DNA from: Streptococcus oralis subsp. dentisani
GTDB taxonomy: Bacteria; Bacillota; Bacilli; Lactobacillales; Streptococcaceae
DNA: 64,000 nt
NCBI RefSeq assembly: GCF_002096335.1
Contig: NZ_NCUW01000027.1
Location: forward strand, 1 to 64,000
Direction: 5' to 3'
Part shown: piece after piece, positions 57,220 through 64,000 of the stretch
Numbering within the stretch: the stretch's first letter is position 1
Layout: each line of letters begins with the position of its first letter
Position numbers and translations under genes: made by a program
Notes under the pieces: model-generated
What the model was told of the DNA's origin: nothing
The model's database searches: none
The model's input: only the letters and a program-made list of their open reading frames with translations

Positions 57220-57879
57220 TTATTCTGCTGCTTGTTGCCAACGTTTGGCAAGCATGCGGGATAGACTTGAAATTGCTAGGTTAAAGCTGAAGTAGATGAG
57301 AGCAATCAGGATATAAAGACTGAAGACCTGCTCTGGTTCGAAATAACGGCCCATGAGAATTTGACTAGCGCCAAAGAGTTCTTGTAGGGCGATAACAGAG
57401 TAGAGAAGACTGGTATCCTTGATCACTGTCACAAACTGAGAAATGATGGCTGGCAACATTTTACGGATTGCTTGTGGGAGAATGATGTAGTAGAGGATTT
57501 GGGCTGAAGTGAATCCTTGTGACATTCCTGCTTCGTACTGCCCCTTGTCCACAGCATTAAGACCACCTCGGATAATCTCAGCTAGGGCTGCTGAGGTAAA
57601 AAGGGTAAAGGCAGTGATTCCTGCTGGTGTGGACTTCATCTTAAACACCAAAAAGATGGTGAAAATCCAGAGAAGGTTGGGAACGTTACGTACAAACTCA
57701 ATATAAATGCTAGAGATGATCCGCAAGACAGGATTTTTCCCATTTCTCATGACGGCTAGAACTGTACCGATGATGGTAGAGAGGACAATGGCAATCAGAG
57801 AAATATAGAGGGTCAAGCCAAATCCTTTAAAGATAAAGGCTAGGTTATCTGGGGTCAAAACTTCTAAAATAGATTCCAT
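57220..57879 (-). CDS. Amino-acid ABC transporter permease (HisM/GlnP family) 1
   Basis: 219 aa with five helices. GMSQGFTSAQILYYIILPQAIRKML is the EAA coupling loop; IRGGLNAVDKGQYEAG precedes it. Pairs with the next permease. Last gene of the ATPase-SBP-permease-permease operon. Confidence 0.92.
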   Translation of the reverse strand: MESILEVLTPDNLAFIFKGFGLTLYISLIAIVLSTIIGTVLAVMRNGKNPVLRIISSIYIEFVRNVPNLLWIFTIFLVFKMKSTPAGITAFTLFTSAALAEIIRGGLNAVDKGQYEAGMSQGFTSAQILYYIILPQAIRKMLPAIISQFVTVIKDTSLLYSVIALQELFGASQILMGRYFEPEQVFSLYILIALIYFSFNLAISSLSRMLAKRWQQAAE

Positions 57880-57888
57880 AGTAACCTC

Positions 57889-58566
57889 CTAAAGTGAATA
57901 GGCTTTTTTATTGGCTTGCTCCATCTTGCGACCAAACTGGGCAACAGGGAAGCATAGGGCAAAGTAGAGAAGAGCAGCACCTAAAAAGGCTGGGATATAA
58001 TTTCCGTTGAGAGCTGACCAAGACTTGGTCACAAACATCAAGTCTACTCCAGAGATGATCGCAACCGTTGAAGTATTCTTGATAAGGTTAACGATTTGGT
58101 TGGTCAATGGAGGGAGAATGATACGGAAGGCCTGAGGCAAGATAATTAAGCGCATGGCACTGATATAGGTGAAACCTTGCGATAAGGCGGCCTCCATCTG
58201 ACCACTAGGAATAGACTGAATCCCTGAACGAATAACCTCAGCGATATAAGCGCCGTGATAGAGTCCCACGCAGAGAACAGCTGTCCAATAAATCGGAATC
58301 ATGATGGTGTGGTCACTGATAAGAGGCAAACCATAGAAAACGATGACAAACTGCACCAAGAGGGGAGTGTTTTGGTAAAATTCGACAAAGATACGAGCCA
58401 AAATTCTTAAAATTTGATGTTTGCTAGTTGATAGGACTCCAAAGATGATTCCTAAGACCATAGCTAGGATAAAGGATCCAATTGCTAGGGCAAGAGTGAA
58501 GAGGAAACCGTTGAAAAATTGTCCAAAATCCTGAAAATAGGCTGTCCAAGATGATAAATCTGTCAT
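57889..58566 (-). CDS. Amino-acid ABC transporter permease (HisM/GlnP family) 2
   Basis: 225 aa with five helices; coupling loop ALSQGFTYISAMRLIILPQAFR. Ends 9 bp before permease 1. Polar amino acid, perhaps glutamine or basic/sulfur amino acids; specificity not readable. Confidence 0.92.
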   Translation of the reverse strand: MTDLSSWTAYFQDFGQFFNGFLFTLALAIGSFILAMVLGIIFGVLSTSKHQILRILARIFVEFYQNTPLLVQFVIVFYGLPLISDHTIMIPIYWTAVLCVGLYHGAYIAEVIRSGIQSIPSGQMEAALSQGFTYISAMRLIILPQAFRIILPPLTNQIVNLIKNTSTVAIISGVDLMFVTKSWSALNGNYIPAFLGAALLYFALCFPVAQFGRKMEQANKKAYSL

Positions 58567-58578
58567 GGGGTATCCTCC

Positions 58579-59373
58579 TTAATCTGCAGTATGGCTAGAG
58601 GGTTTGAGCTTGTAACGGTCATAAAGTTTTTGCAAACTGCCATCTTTGCTCCATTTTGTAACCAAGCTATCAAGATAGTCGTTGAGCTCAGTATTTGATT
58701 TCTTGGTGACGATACCGTAGTCAGATGGCTTGAAACTATCATCTAGCAGCTCTGTTCGTTTACTGGTGTAGCCAGACAGGATAGAGCGGTCCACGGAAAA
58801 GGCATCAATACGGTGAGCGTGAAGGGAAGTAATCAATTCTGGATAGGAACCCAGTTCTACAAACTTAAATTTCAGACCTTTCTTTTTACCTAGTTCGGTA
58901 ATCAAACGTTGGGTAATGGAACCTTGGGCAACTCCGATCGTTTTACCATTTAGGTCCTCAATGCTTTTGATGTTGGCAGACTTATTGACCAAAAAACCAG
59001 AAGCATCCGTGTAGTAGGGACTGGTGAAGTTGTAGAGTTTTTTACGTTCGTCTGTGATGGTGAAGGTAGCGATATCCATGTCGACCTGCCCATTGTCTAG
59101 AAGGGGACCACGGGTTTGGGCGGTGACAGGCACATAGCGAATCTTGACCTTGAGTTCGTCCGCAATCATCTTGGCAAGGTCAGTTTCGATACCAGAATAA
59201 GTCCCAGTCCTGGGATCCTTGTAGCCAAAATTGGGAACGTCTTGTTTCACACCGACAACCAGCTCGCCTCTTTTTTGAATGTCTGCCACACTAGTATCAG
59301 CCTGAACTGGTTTGGCAGTAGAAAGGCTGAAAAGGCTAATCAATAACGCTGATAAAAAGAATTTCTTTTTCAT
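58579..59373 (-). CDS. Amino-acid ABC transporter substrate-binding protein (family 3)
   Basis: 264 aa from ATG 59373, with AAGGAGG upstream; the frame to 59475 runs into the ATPase gene. Signal peptide KKKFFLSALLISLFSLSTAK without a lipobox Cys. SBP_bac_3 features: GELVVGVKQDVPNFGYKD, GIETDLAKMIADEL, DMDIATFTITDERKKLYNFT, GVAQGSITQRL. No membrane anchor is obvious, so it may stay bound by the transporter or by the uncleaved signal. Confidence 0.93.
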   Translation of the reverse strand: MKKKFFLSALLISLFSLSTAKPVQADTSVADIQKRGELVVGVKQDVPNFGYKDPRTGTYSGIETDLAKMIADELKVKIRYVPVTAQTRGPLLDNGQVDMDIATFTITDERKKLYNFTSPYYTDASGFLVNKSANIKSIEDLNGKTIGVAQGSITQRLITELGKKKGLKFKFVELGSYPELITSLHAHRIDAFSVDRSILSGYTSKRTELLDDSFKPSDYGIVTKKSNTELNDYLDSLVTKWSKDGSLQKLYDRYKLKPSSHTAD

Positions 59374-59383
59374 AGGCGCCTCC

Positions 59384-60142
59384 TTATTTGACTTTGTCAC
59401 TTTCATGGTTGATGATTTTGCTGAGGAATTGTTGGGCACGAGGTTCGCTTGGATTGTCGAAAAAGTCGTCGACATCTGTCGTATCTACTAAAACTTCTCC
59501 GTCAGCCATAAAGATGATGCGGTCAGCAACCTCTCGGGCAAAGCCCATTTCGTGGGTAACGATGATCATGTTCATCCCGTCTTGAGCCAATTTTTGCATA
59601 ACTGCCAGAACATCTCCAATGGTTTCAGGGTCGAGGGCAGATGTTGGCTCATCAAAGAGGAGGAGCTCTGGATGCATGGCGAGTCCGCGCGCGATGGCAA
59701 TCCGTTGTTTTTGTCCACCAGATAGCATGGCTGGGTAAGAATCTTTTTTGTCCCACATATTTACAAATTCTAGATATTTTTTGGCTGTTTTTTCAGCTTC
59801 TTTTTTATCAATTCCTAGAACTTTTATGGGCGCTAGTGTCACATTTTCTAACACTGTTTTGTGTGGATAGAGGTTGAAATGTTGGAAAACCATGCCAACT
59901 TCCTTACGAAGAGGAACTAAATCCTTCTGACTTGCACCTGCTACTTGGTGTCCATTGACTAGGAGACTTCCTTTGTCAACAGCTTCTAAACCATTGATCG
60001 TACGGATAAGGGTTGATTTTCCAGAACCTGAAGGTCCAAGCAGGACAACGACTTGCCCTTTTTCAAAACGGAGATTGATGTCGCGGAGTGCGTGGTAGTC
60101 TCCGTAATATTTTTCGACGTTTTTAAATTCTACTAAAGCCAT
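59384..60142 (-). CDS. Amino-acid ABC transporter ATPase
   Basis: 252 aa, GlnQ-like: Walker A GPSGSGKST, signature LSGGQKQRIAIARGLA, Walker B LLLFDEPTSALDPE, H-loop VTHEMGFAREVADR. First gene of the operon; the SBP start is 10 bp downstream. AGGAGAT precedes ATG. Confidence 0.95.
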   Translation of the reverse strand: MALVEFKNVEKYYGDYHALRDINLRFEKGQVVVLLGPSGSGKSTLIRTINGLEAVDKGSLLVNGHQVAGASQKDLVPLRKEVGMVFQHFNLYPHKTVLENVTLAPIKVLGIDKKEAEKTAKKYLEFVNMWDKKDSYPAMLSGGQKQRIAIARGLAMHPELLLFDEPTSALDPETIGDVLAVMQKLAQDGMNMIIVTHEMGFAREVADRIIFMADGEVLVDTTDVDDFFDNPSEPRAQQFLSKIINHESDKVK

Positions 60143-60273
60143 GAGAGATCTCCTTTGTGTTAGATTTTATAACATGATTTTACACCAAAAAAATTGTCTT
60201 GTCAAATCATATCTGAAAAAATTCACTAAAATGTTATAAAAAAGCAATCTGAATAGAGAAAATGCCTAAATCA

Positions 60274-60282
60274 TGTTATAAT
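60274..60282 (+). promoter_or_regulatory. Extended -10 promoter of recJ
   Basis: TGTTATAAT (TATAAT 60277-60282); lies inside the longest possible recJ frame, which argues against the ATG at 60262. Confidence 0.7.
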
Positions 60283-60318
60283 GAAACGATAGAATTCTTA
60301 GAAAGAGTGGATGTTTTT

Positions 60319-62541
60319 TTGATAACTCCTACTTATGAATGGCAGTTTGCCCCGCAGGTTGAAGATGCGGATTTTACAAAGATAGCCAAGAAGGCTGGAC
60401 TGGGTCCTGAGGTGGCTCGATTATTATTTGAAAGAGGGATTCAAGATGAAGAAAGTCTAAAGAAGTTTTTAGAACCTTCTTTAGAGGACTTACATGACCC
60501 CTATCTGCTCCATGATATGGACAAGGCAGTGGAACGGATTCGTCAGGCCATTGAAGAAGGGGAGAATATCCTCGTTTACGGTGACTATGATGCGGATGGC
60601 ATGACTTCAGCTTCGATTGTGAAGGAAAGTTTGGAACAACTTGGCGCCGAGTGCCGTGTTTACCTGCCAAATCGTTTTACCGATGGCTATGGTCCCAATG
60701 CCAGTGTCTATAAATACTTTATCGAGCAAGAGGGAATTTCCTTGATTGTGACAGTGGATAATGGGGTTGCAGGTCACGAGGCCATTGAACTGGCCCAGTC
60801 TATGGGAGTGGATGTCATTGTGACCGACCACCATTCTATGCCGGAAACCCTTCCCGATGCCTATGCGATTGTTCACCCTGAGCATCCAGATGCGGATTAT
60901 CCCTTCAAACAGTTAGCTGGTTGTGGAGTGGCTTTCAAGCTAGCTTGCGCTCTTTTAGAAGAAGTGCAAGTAGAATTGCTTGATTTGGTCGCTATCGGAA
61001 CCATTGCCGATATGGTGAGCTTGACAGATGAAAACCGTATCATGGTTCAATATGGTCTGGAAATGCTGGGGCATACTCAGCGTATTGGTCTACAAGAAAT
61101 GCTAGATATGGCTGGGATTGCTACGAACGAAGTGACAGAAGAGACGGTTGGATTTCAGATTGCCCCTCGTTTAAATGCTTTAGGCCGCTTGGACGATCCC
61201 AATCCTGCCATTGATTTGCTGACTGGGTTTGACGATGAGGAAGCACATGAGATTGCCCTCATGATTCATCAGAAAAACGAAGAGCGTAAGGAAATTGTAC
61301 AATCTATCTATGAAGAAGCTAAGACCATGGTGGATCCTGAGAAGAAGGTCCAGGTTTTGGCCAAGGAAGGCTGGAATCCTGGCGTTCTGGGTATCGTTGC
61401 TGGTCGTTTGTTGGAAGAACTAGGGCAGACAGTTATCGTTCTTAATATAGAAGATGGTCGTGCCAAGGGTAGCGCTCGTAGTGTGGAAGCAGTCGATATT
61501 TTTGAAGCTCTGGATCCCCATCGAGATCTCTTCATCGCATTCGGTGGCCATGCTGGTGCAGCAGGAATGACGCTAGAAGTTGAGAAACTCTCAGATTTAT
61601 CTCAGGTTTTGGAAGACTATGTCCGTGAAAAAGGTGCAGATGCTAGTGGTAAGAATAAGTTAAATCTAGATGAAGAGTTGGATTTGGAGACTCTTAGTTT
61701 AGAAACGGTTAAAAGTTTTGAACGCTTGGCACCTTTTGGAATGGACAATCAGAAACCTGTCTTTTATATCAAGGATTTTCATGTCGAAAGTGCCCGTACT
61801 ATGGGAGCAGGCAATGCCCACCTCAAACTAAAAATTTCCAAGGGTGAGGCGAGTTTTGAAGTGGTGGCCTTTGGACAAGGTAGATGGGCGACAGAATTTT
61901 CTCAAACCAAAAACTTAGAATTAGCAGTCACCTTGTCTGTCAATCAATGGAATGGCCAAACTGCCCTCCAGTTGATGATGGTGGATGCGCGTGTGGAAGG
62001 TGTTCAACTCTTTAACATTCGTGGGAAGAATGCAGTCTTGCCAGAGGGAATTCCAGTCTTGGATTTCTCTGGAGAGGTGCCAGATTTAGCGACTAGTGAA
62101 GCGGTTGTTGTGAAAACCATTCCCGAGGATATTACTCTGCTGAAGGCCATTTTTCAGAAACAACATTTCTCTGCTGTCTATTTCAAAAATGACATTGACA
62201 AGGCCTACTATCTAACAGGTTATGGGACCAGAGAGCAGTTTGCAAAATTGTACAAGACTATTTACCAGTTCCCAGAGTTTGATATTCGCTACAAGCTTAA
62301 GGATTTGGCGACTTATCTCAATATCCAACAAATCTTACTTGTCAAGATGATCCAAGTATTTGAAGAGCTAGGTTTTGTGACGATCAAAGATGGTGTCATG
62401 ACAGTCAATAAAGAAGCGCCGAAAAGGGAAATTGCTGAAAGTCAGATTTACCAAAATCTCAAACAAACTGTAAAAATTCAAGAAATCATGGCGCTGGGTA
62501 CCGTGCAAGAAATTTATGACTTTTTAATGGCAGAAAACTAG
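60319..62541 (+). CDS. recJ: Single-stranded-DNA-specific exonuclease RecJ
   Basis: 740 aa from TTG 60319; the ATG at 60262 lies upstream of the -10. DHH phosphoesterase motifs: NILVYGDYDADGMTSASI, VTVDNGVAGHEAIE, IVTDHHSMPETLPDA, GTIADMVSLTDENR; DHHA1 with FGGHAGAAGMT; then an OB-fold and a Firmicutes C-terminal domain. It degrades single-stranded DNA 5'-3' in recombination and mismatch/base repair. The ribosome site (AAGAGTGG) is weak. Confidence 0.94.
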   Translation: MITPTYEWQFAPQVEDADFTKIAKKAGLGPEVARLLFERGIQDEESLKKFLEPSLEDLHDPYLLHDMDKAVERIRQAIEEGENILVYGDYDADGMTSASIVKESLEQLGAECRVYLPNRFTDGYGPNASVYKYFIEQEGISLIVTVDNGVAGHEAIELAQSMGVDVIVTDHHSMPETLPDAYAIVHPEHPDADYPFKQLAGCGVAFKLACALLEEVQVELLDLVAIGTIADMVSLTDENRIMVQYGLEMLGHTQRIGLQEMLDMAGIATNEVTEETVGFQIAPRLNALGRLDDPNPAIDLLTGFDDEEAHEIALMIHQKNEERKEIVQSIYEEAKTMVDPEKKVQVLAKEGWNPGVLGIVAGRLLEELGQTVIVLNIEDGRAKGSARSVEAVDIFEALDPHRDLFIAFGGHAGAAGMTLEVEKLSDLSQVLEDYVREKGADASGKNKLNLDEELDLETLSLETVKSFERLAPFGMDNQKPVFYIKDFHVESARTMGAGNAHLKLKISKGEASFEVVAFGQGRWATEFSQTKNLELAVTLSVNQWNGQTALQLMMVDARVEGVQLFNIRGKNAVLPEGIPVLDFSGEVPDLATSEAVVVKTIPEDITLLKAIFQKQHFSAVYFKNDIDKAYYLTGYGTREQFAKLYKTIYQFPEFDIRYKLKDLATYLNIQQILLVKMIQVFEELGFVTIKDGVMTVNKEAPKREIAESQIYQNLKQTVKIQEIMALGTVQEIYDFLMAEN

Positions 62542-62550
62542 AAGATAGGA

Positions 62551-62577
62551 AAGAGTTGGGCAACCAGCTCTTTTTTG
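62551..62577 (+). terminator. Terminator after recJ
   Basis: AAGAGTTGG / CCAGCTCTT hairpin followed by TTTT. Confidence 0.8.
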
Positions 62578-62593
62578 AAAACAAATCTTCGTT

Positions 62594-62621
62594 TTGAAAA
62601 TAATCAAAAAAATGGTATAAT
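62594..62621 (+). promoter_or_regulatory. Promoter and leader of rnjB
   Basis: TTGAAA (62594-62599), 16 bp, TATAAT (62616-62621) with extended TGG. The 95-nt leader holds GAAAGTTTTAGAACTTTT and a perfect hairpin AGGGTA/TACCCT, perhaps a target for feedback by RNase J. Confidence 0.72.
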
Positions 62622-62715
62622 GGTAGGAAAAGATTCGGCTGAAAGTTTTAGAACTTTTAGAATTAAGAGGGTAAATCTACCCTATAATCAAGATAAATGA
62701 AGTTTCGGAGGAAAA

Positions 62716-64000
62716 ATGAGTAATATCAGTTTAACAACACTAGGTGGTGTACGTGAAAATGGGAAAAATATGTACATCGCTGAAATCGATGGATCTATTT
62801 TTGTTTTGGATGCAGGGCTTAAATACCCTGAAAATGAACAACTAGGGGTTGACGTCGTCATTCCAAATATGGACTATCTTTTTGAAAATAGCGACCGTAT
62901 CGCTGGGGTCTTCTTGACCCACGGGCATGCGGATGCCATTGGTGCTCTGCCTTACCTTTTGGCAGAGGCCAAGGTGCCTGTGTTTGGCTCTGAGTTGACC
63001 ATTGAGTTGGCGAAACTCTTTGTTAAAGGAAATGATGCGGTTAAGAAATTCAATGACTTCCATATCATTGATGAGGATACGGAGATTGATTTTGGAGGGA
63101 CTGTGGTTTCCTTCTTCCGTACGACTCACTCTATCCCAGAAAGTTTGGGAGTTGTCTTGAAAACAAGTGAAGGTAGCATCGTTTATACAGGTGACTTCAA
63201 GTTTGACCAGACGGCTAGCGAATCCTATGCGACGGATTTTGCTCGTTTGGCAGAGATTGGTCGTGATGGTGTCTTGGCGCTCCTCAGTGATTCTGCGAAT
63301 GCAGATAGCAATATCCAGGTGGCAAGCGAGAGTGAAGTTGGAGATGAAATTACCCAGACCATTGCAGACTGGGAAGGTCGTATTATCGTTGCAGCAGTTG
63401 CCAGCAACCTTTCTCGTATCCAGCAGGTTTTTGATGCTGCTGCGGATACAGGTCGCCGAGTTGTTTTGACTGGATTTGATATTGAAAATATCGTCCGCAC
63501 AGCGATTCGTCTTAAAAAATTGTCTCTAGCCAACGAAAGTCTCTTGATCAAACCCAAAGAAATGTCTCGCTTTGAAGACCATGAGTTGATCATTCTTGAG
63601 ACTGGTCGTATGGGTGAGCCTATCAATGGACTTCGTAAGATGTCGATCGGCCGCCACCGTTATGTGGAAATCAAGGATGGTGACCTAGTTTATATCGTAA
63701 CGACTCCATCTATCGCCAAAGAAGCTGTCATGGCGCGTGTGGAAAATATGATATACCAAGCTGGTGGTGTGGTAAAACTCATTACCCAAAGCTTGCGAGT
63801 ATCAGGACACGGGAATGCGCGTGATTTGCAGTTAATGATTAATCTCTTGCAACCCAAGTATCTCTTCCCAATCCAAGGGGAGTACCGTGAATTGGATGCA
63901 CATGCCAAGGCTGCCATGGCGGTTGGAATGTTGCCAGAGCGCATTTTTATCCCTAAAAAGGGAACCACTATGTCCTACGAACACGGGGACTTTGTCCCTG
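62716..64000 (+). CDS. rnjB: Ribonuclease J2-like (RNase J family), 5' part; runs off the window
   Basis: The 428 codons present cover the metallo-beta-lactamase and beta-CASP parts: TLGGVRENGKNMY, THGHADAIGALPYL, TTHSIPESLGVVL, YTGDFKFDQ, SDSANAD and VSGHGNARDLQ. The motif is HGHADA, while active RNase J1 has HGHEDH, so the last metal ligand is lost; that is the J2 pattern. J2 pairs with J1 (5' exonuclease/endonuclease) to process and decay mRNA. TTCGGAGGAAAA precedes ATG. Confidence 0.9.
   Translation, partial: MSNISLTTLGGVRENGKNMYIAEIDGSIFVLDAGLKYPENEQLGVDVVIPNMDYLFENSDRIAGVFLTHGHADAIGALPYLLAEAKVPVFGSELTIELAKLFVKGNDAVKKFNDFHIIDEDTEIDFGGTVVSFFRTTHSIPESLGVVLKTSEGSIVYTGDFKFDQTASESYATDFARLAEIGRDGVLALLSDSANADSNIQVASESEVGDEITQTIADWEGRIIVAAVASNLSRIQQVFDAAADTGRRVVLTGFDIENIVRTAIRLKKLSLANESLLIKPKEMSRFEDHELIILETGRMGEPINGLRKMSIGRHRYVEIKDGDLVYIVTTPSIAKEAVMARVENMIYQAGGVVKLITQSLRVSGHGNARDLQLMINLLQPKYLFPIQGEYRELDAHAKAAMAVGMLPERIFIPKKGTTMSYEHGDFVP

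Noticed and set aside
60262..60318. recJ start at ATG 60262
   Set aside because: The extended -10 TGTTATAAT lies downstream of this ATG; the start at TTG 60319 fits the known N-terminus.

Overview
The window is chromosomal DNA of a Mitis-group Streptococcus (S. pneumoniae / S. mitis / S. oralis complex). The evidence is a DpnI cassette, two RUP-like repeats, a dead IS1167-type ISL3 element, an SczA/CzcD zinc pair, a Leloir gal operon, the gene pair proposed to make and load AATGal for pneumococcal-type teichoic acid, and low-GC Gram-positive style promoters, T-boxes and terminators. As far as I remember the S. pneumoniae reference order, blocks that are far apart there (gal/dpn, trp, thrS, recJ/rnj) lie together here, so a mitis/oralis-like genome is more likely than pneumococcus itself. 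I saw no rRNA, tRNA, CRISPR array or intact prophage.

Layout. 1-1476: degenerate ISL3 element. 1.5-2.5 kb: birA. 2.7-3.9 kb: O-antigen-ligase-like membrane protein. 4.0-6.9 kb: MarR regulator and ergothioneine-type transporter EgtVU. 7-9.9 kb: pnuC behind a structured leader, a small membrane protein, sczA/czcD. 10-13.9 kb: a large MacB-like ABC fusion with atypical codon use, then a zinc alcohol dehydrogenase. 13.9-18.2 kb: galR divergent from galK-galT, plus a hotdog thioesterase. 18.3-19.6 kb: dpnC (DpnI) and two small downstream ORFs. 19.7-23.1 kb (minus strand): riboswitch-xpt-pbuX, a VOC protein and exoA. 23.2-28 kb: DUF3290/DUF421 pair and a heterodimeric ABC exporter, separated and followed by RUP repeats. 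28.2-30.1 kb: phosphoglycosyl transferase and aminotransferase. 30.1-38.3 kb: two tandem Trp T-boxes, the first before a lone extra trpB, the second before trpEGDCFBA. 38.3-39.4 kb: a 95-bp direct repeat flanking an EcsC-family gene killed by one in-frame TGA. 39.3-43.3 kb: prepilin peptidase, GNAT, lipase-like protein, and a TetR/flavin-reductase-like pair with two matching operators. 43.7-46 kb: a BceRS-like two-component system whose transporter permease has decayed. 46.2-50 kb: two ~94% identical DUF389 genes separated by gene debris and a small K+ channel. 50.1-53.4 kb (minus): Thr T-box, P-loop kinase, thrS. 53.5-57.1 kb: phosphoesterase, Rrf2, YdcF, nucleotidyltransferase. 57.2-60.1 kb (minus): amino-acid ABC transporter. 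60.3-64 kb: recJ and the 5' part of rnjB (RNase J2-like, lacking a canonical metal-binding His).

How the genes work together. Amino-acid supply genes are placed under tRNA-sensing leaders (Trp twice in series, Thr once), purine salvage under a guanine/xanthine riboswitch, NAD precursor uptake probably under an NAD-type leader, and metal, galactose and redox functions under local repressors with visible operators. The less ordinary parts are the serial Trp T-boxes with a duplicate trpB, the duplicated DUF389/ion-channel region, the EcsC insertion with its flanking duplication, the two look-alike palindromes that break the transposase, and the split downstream part of the DpnI cassette.
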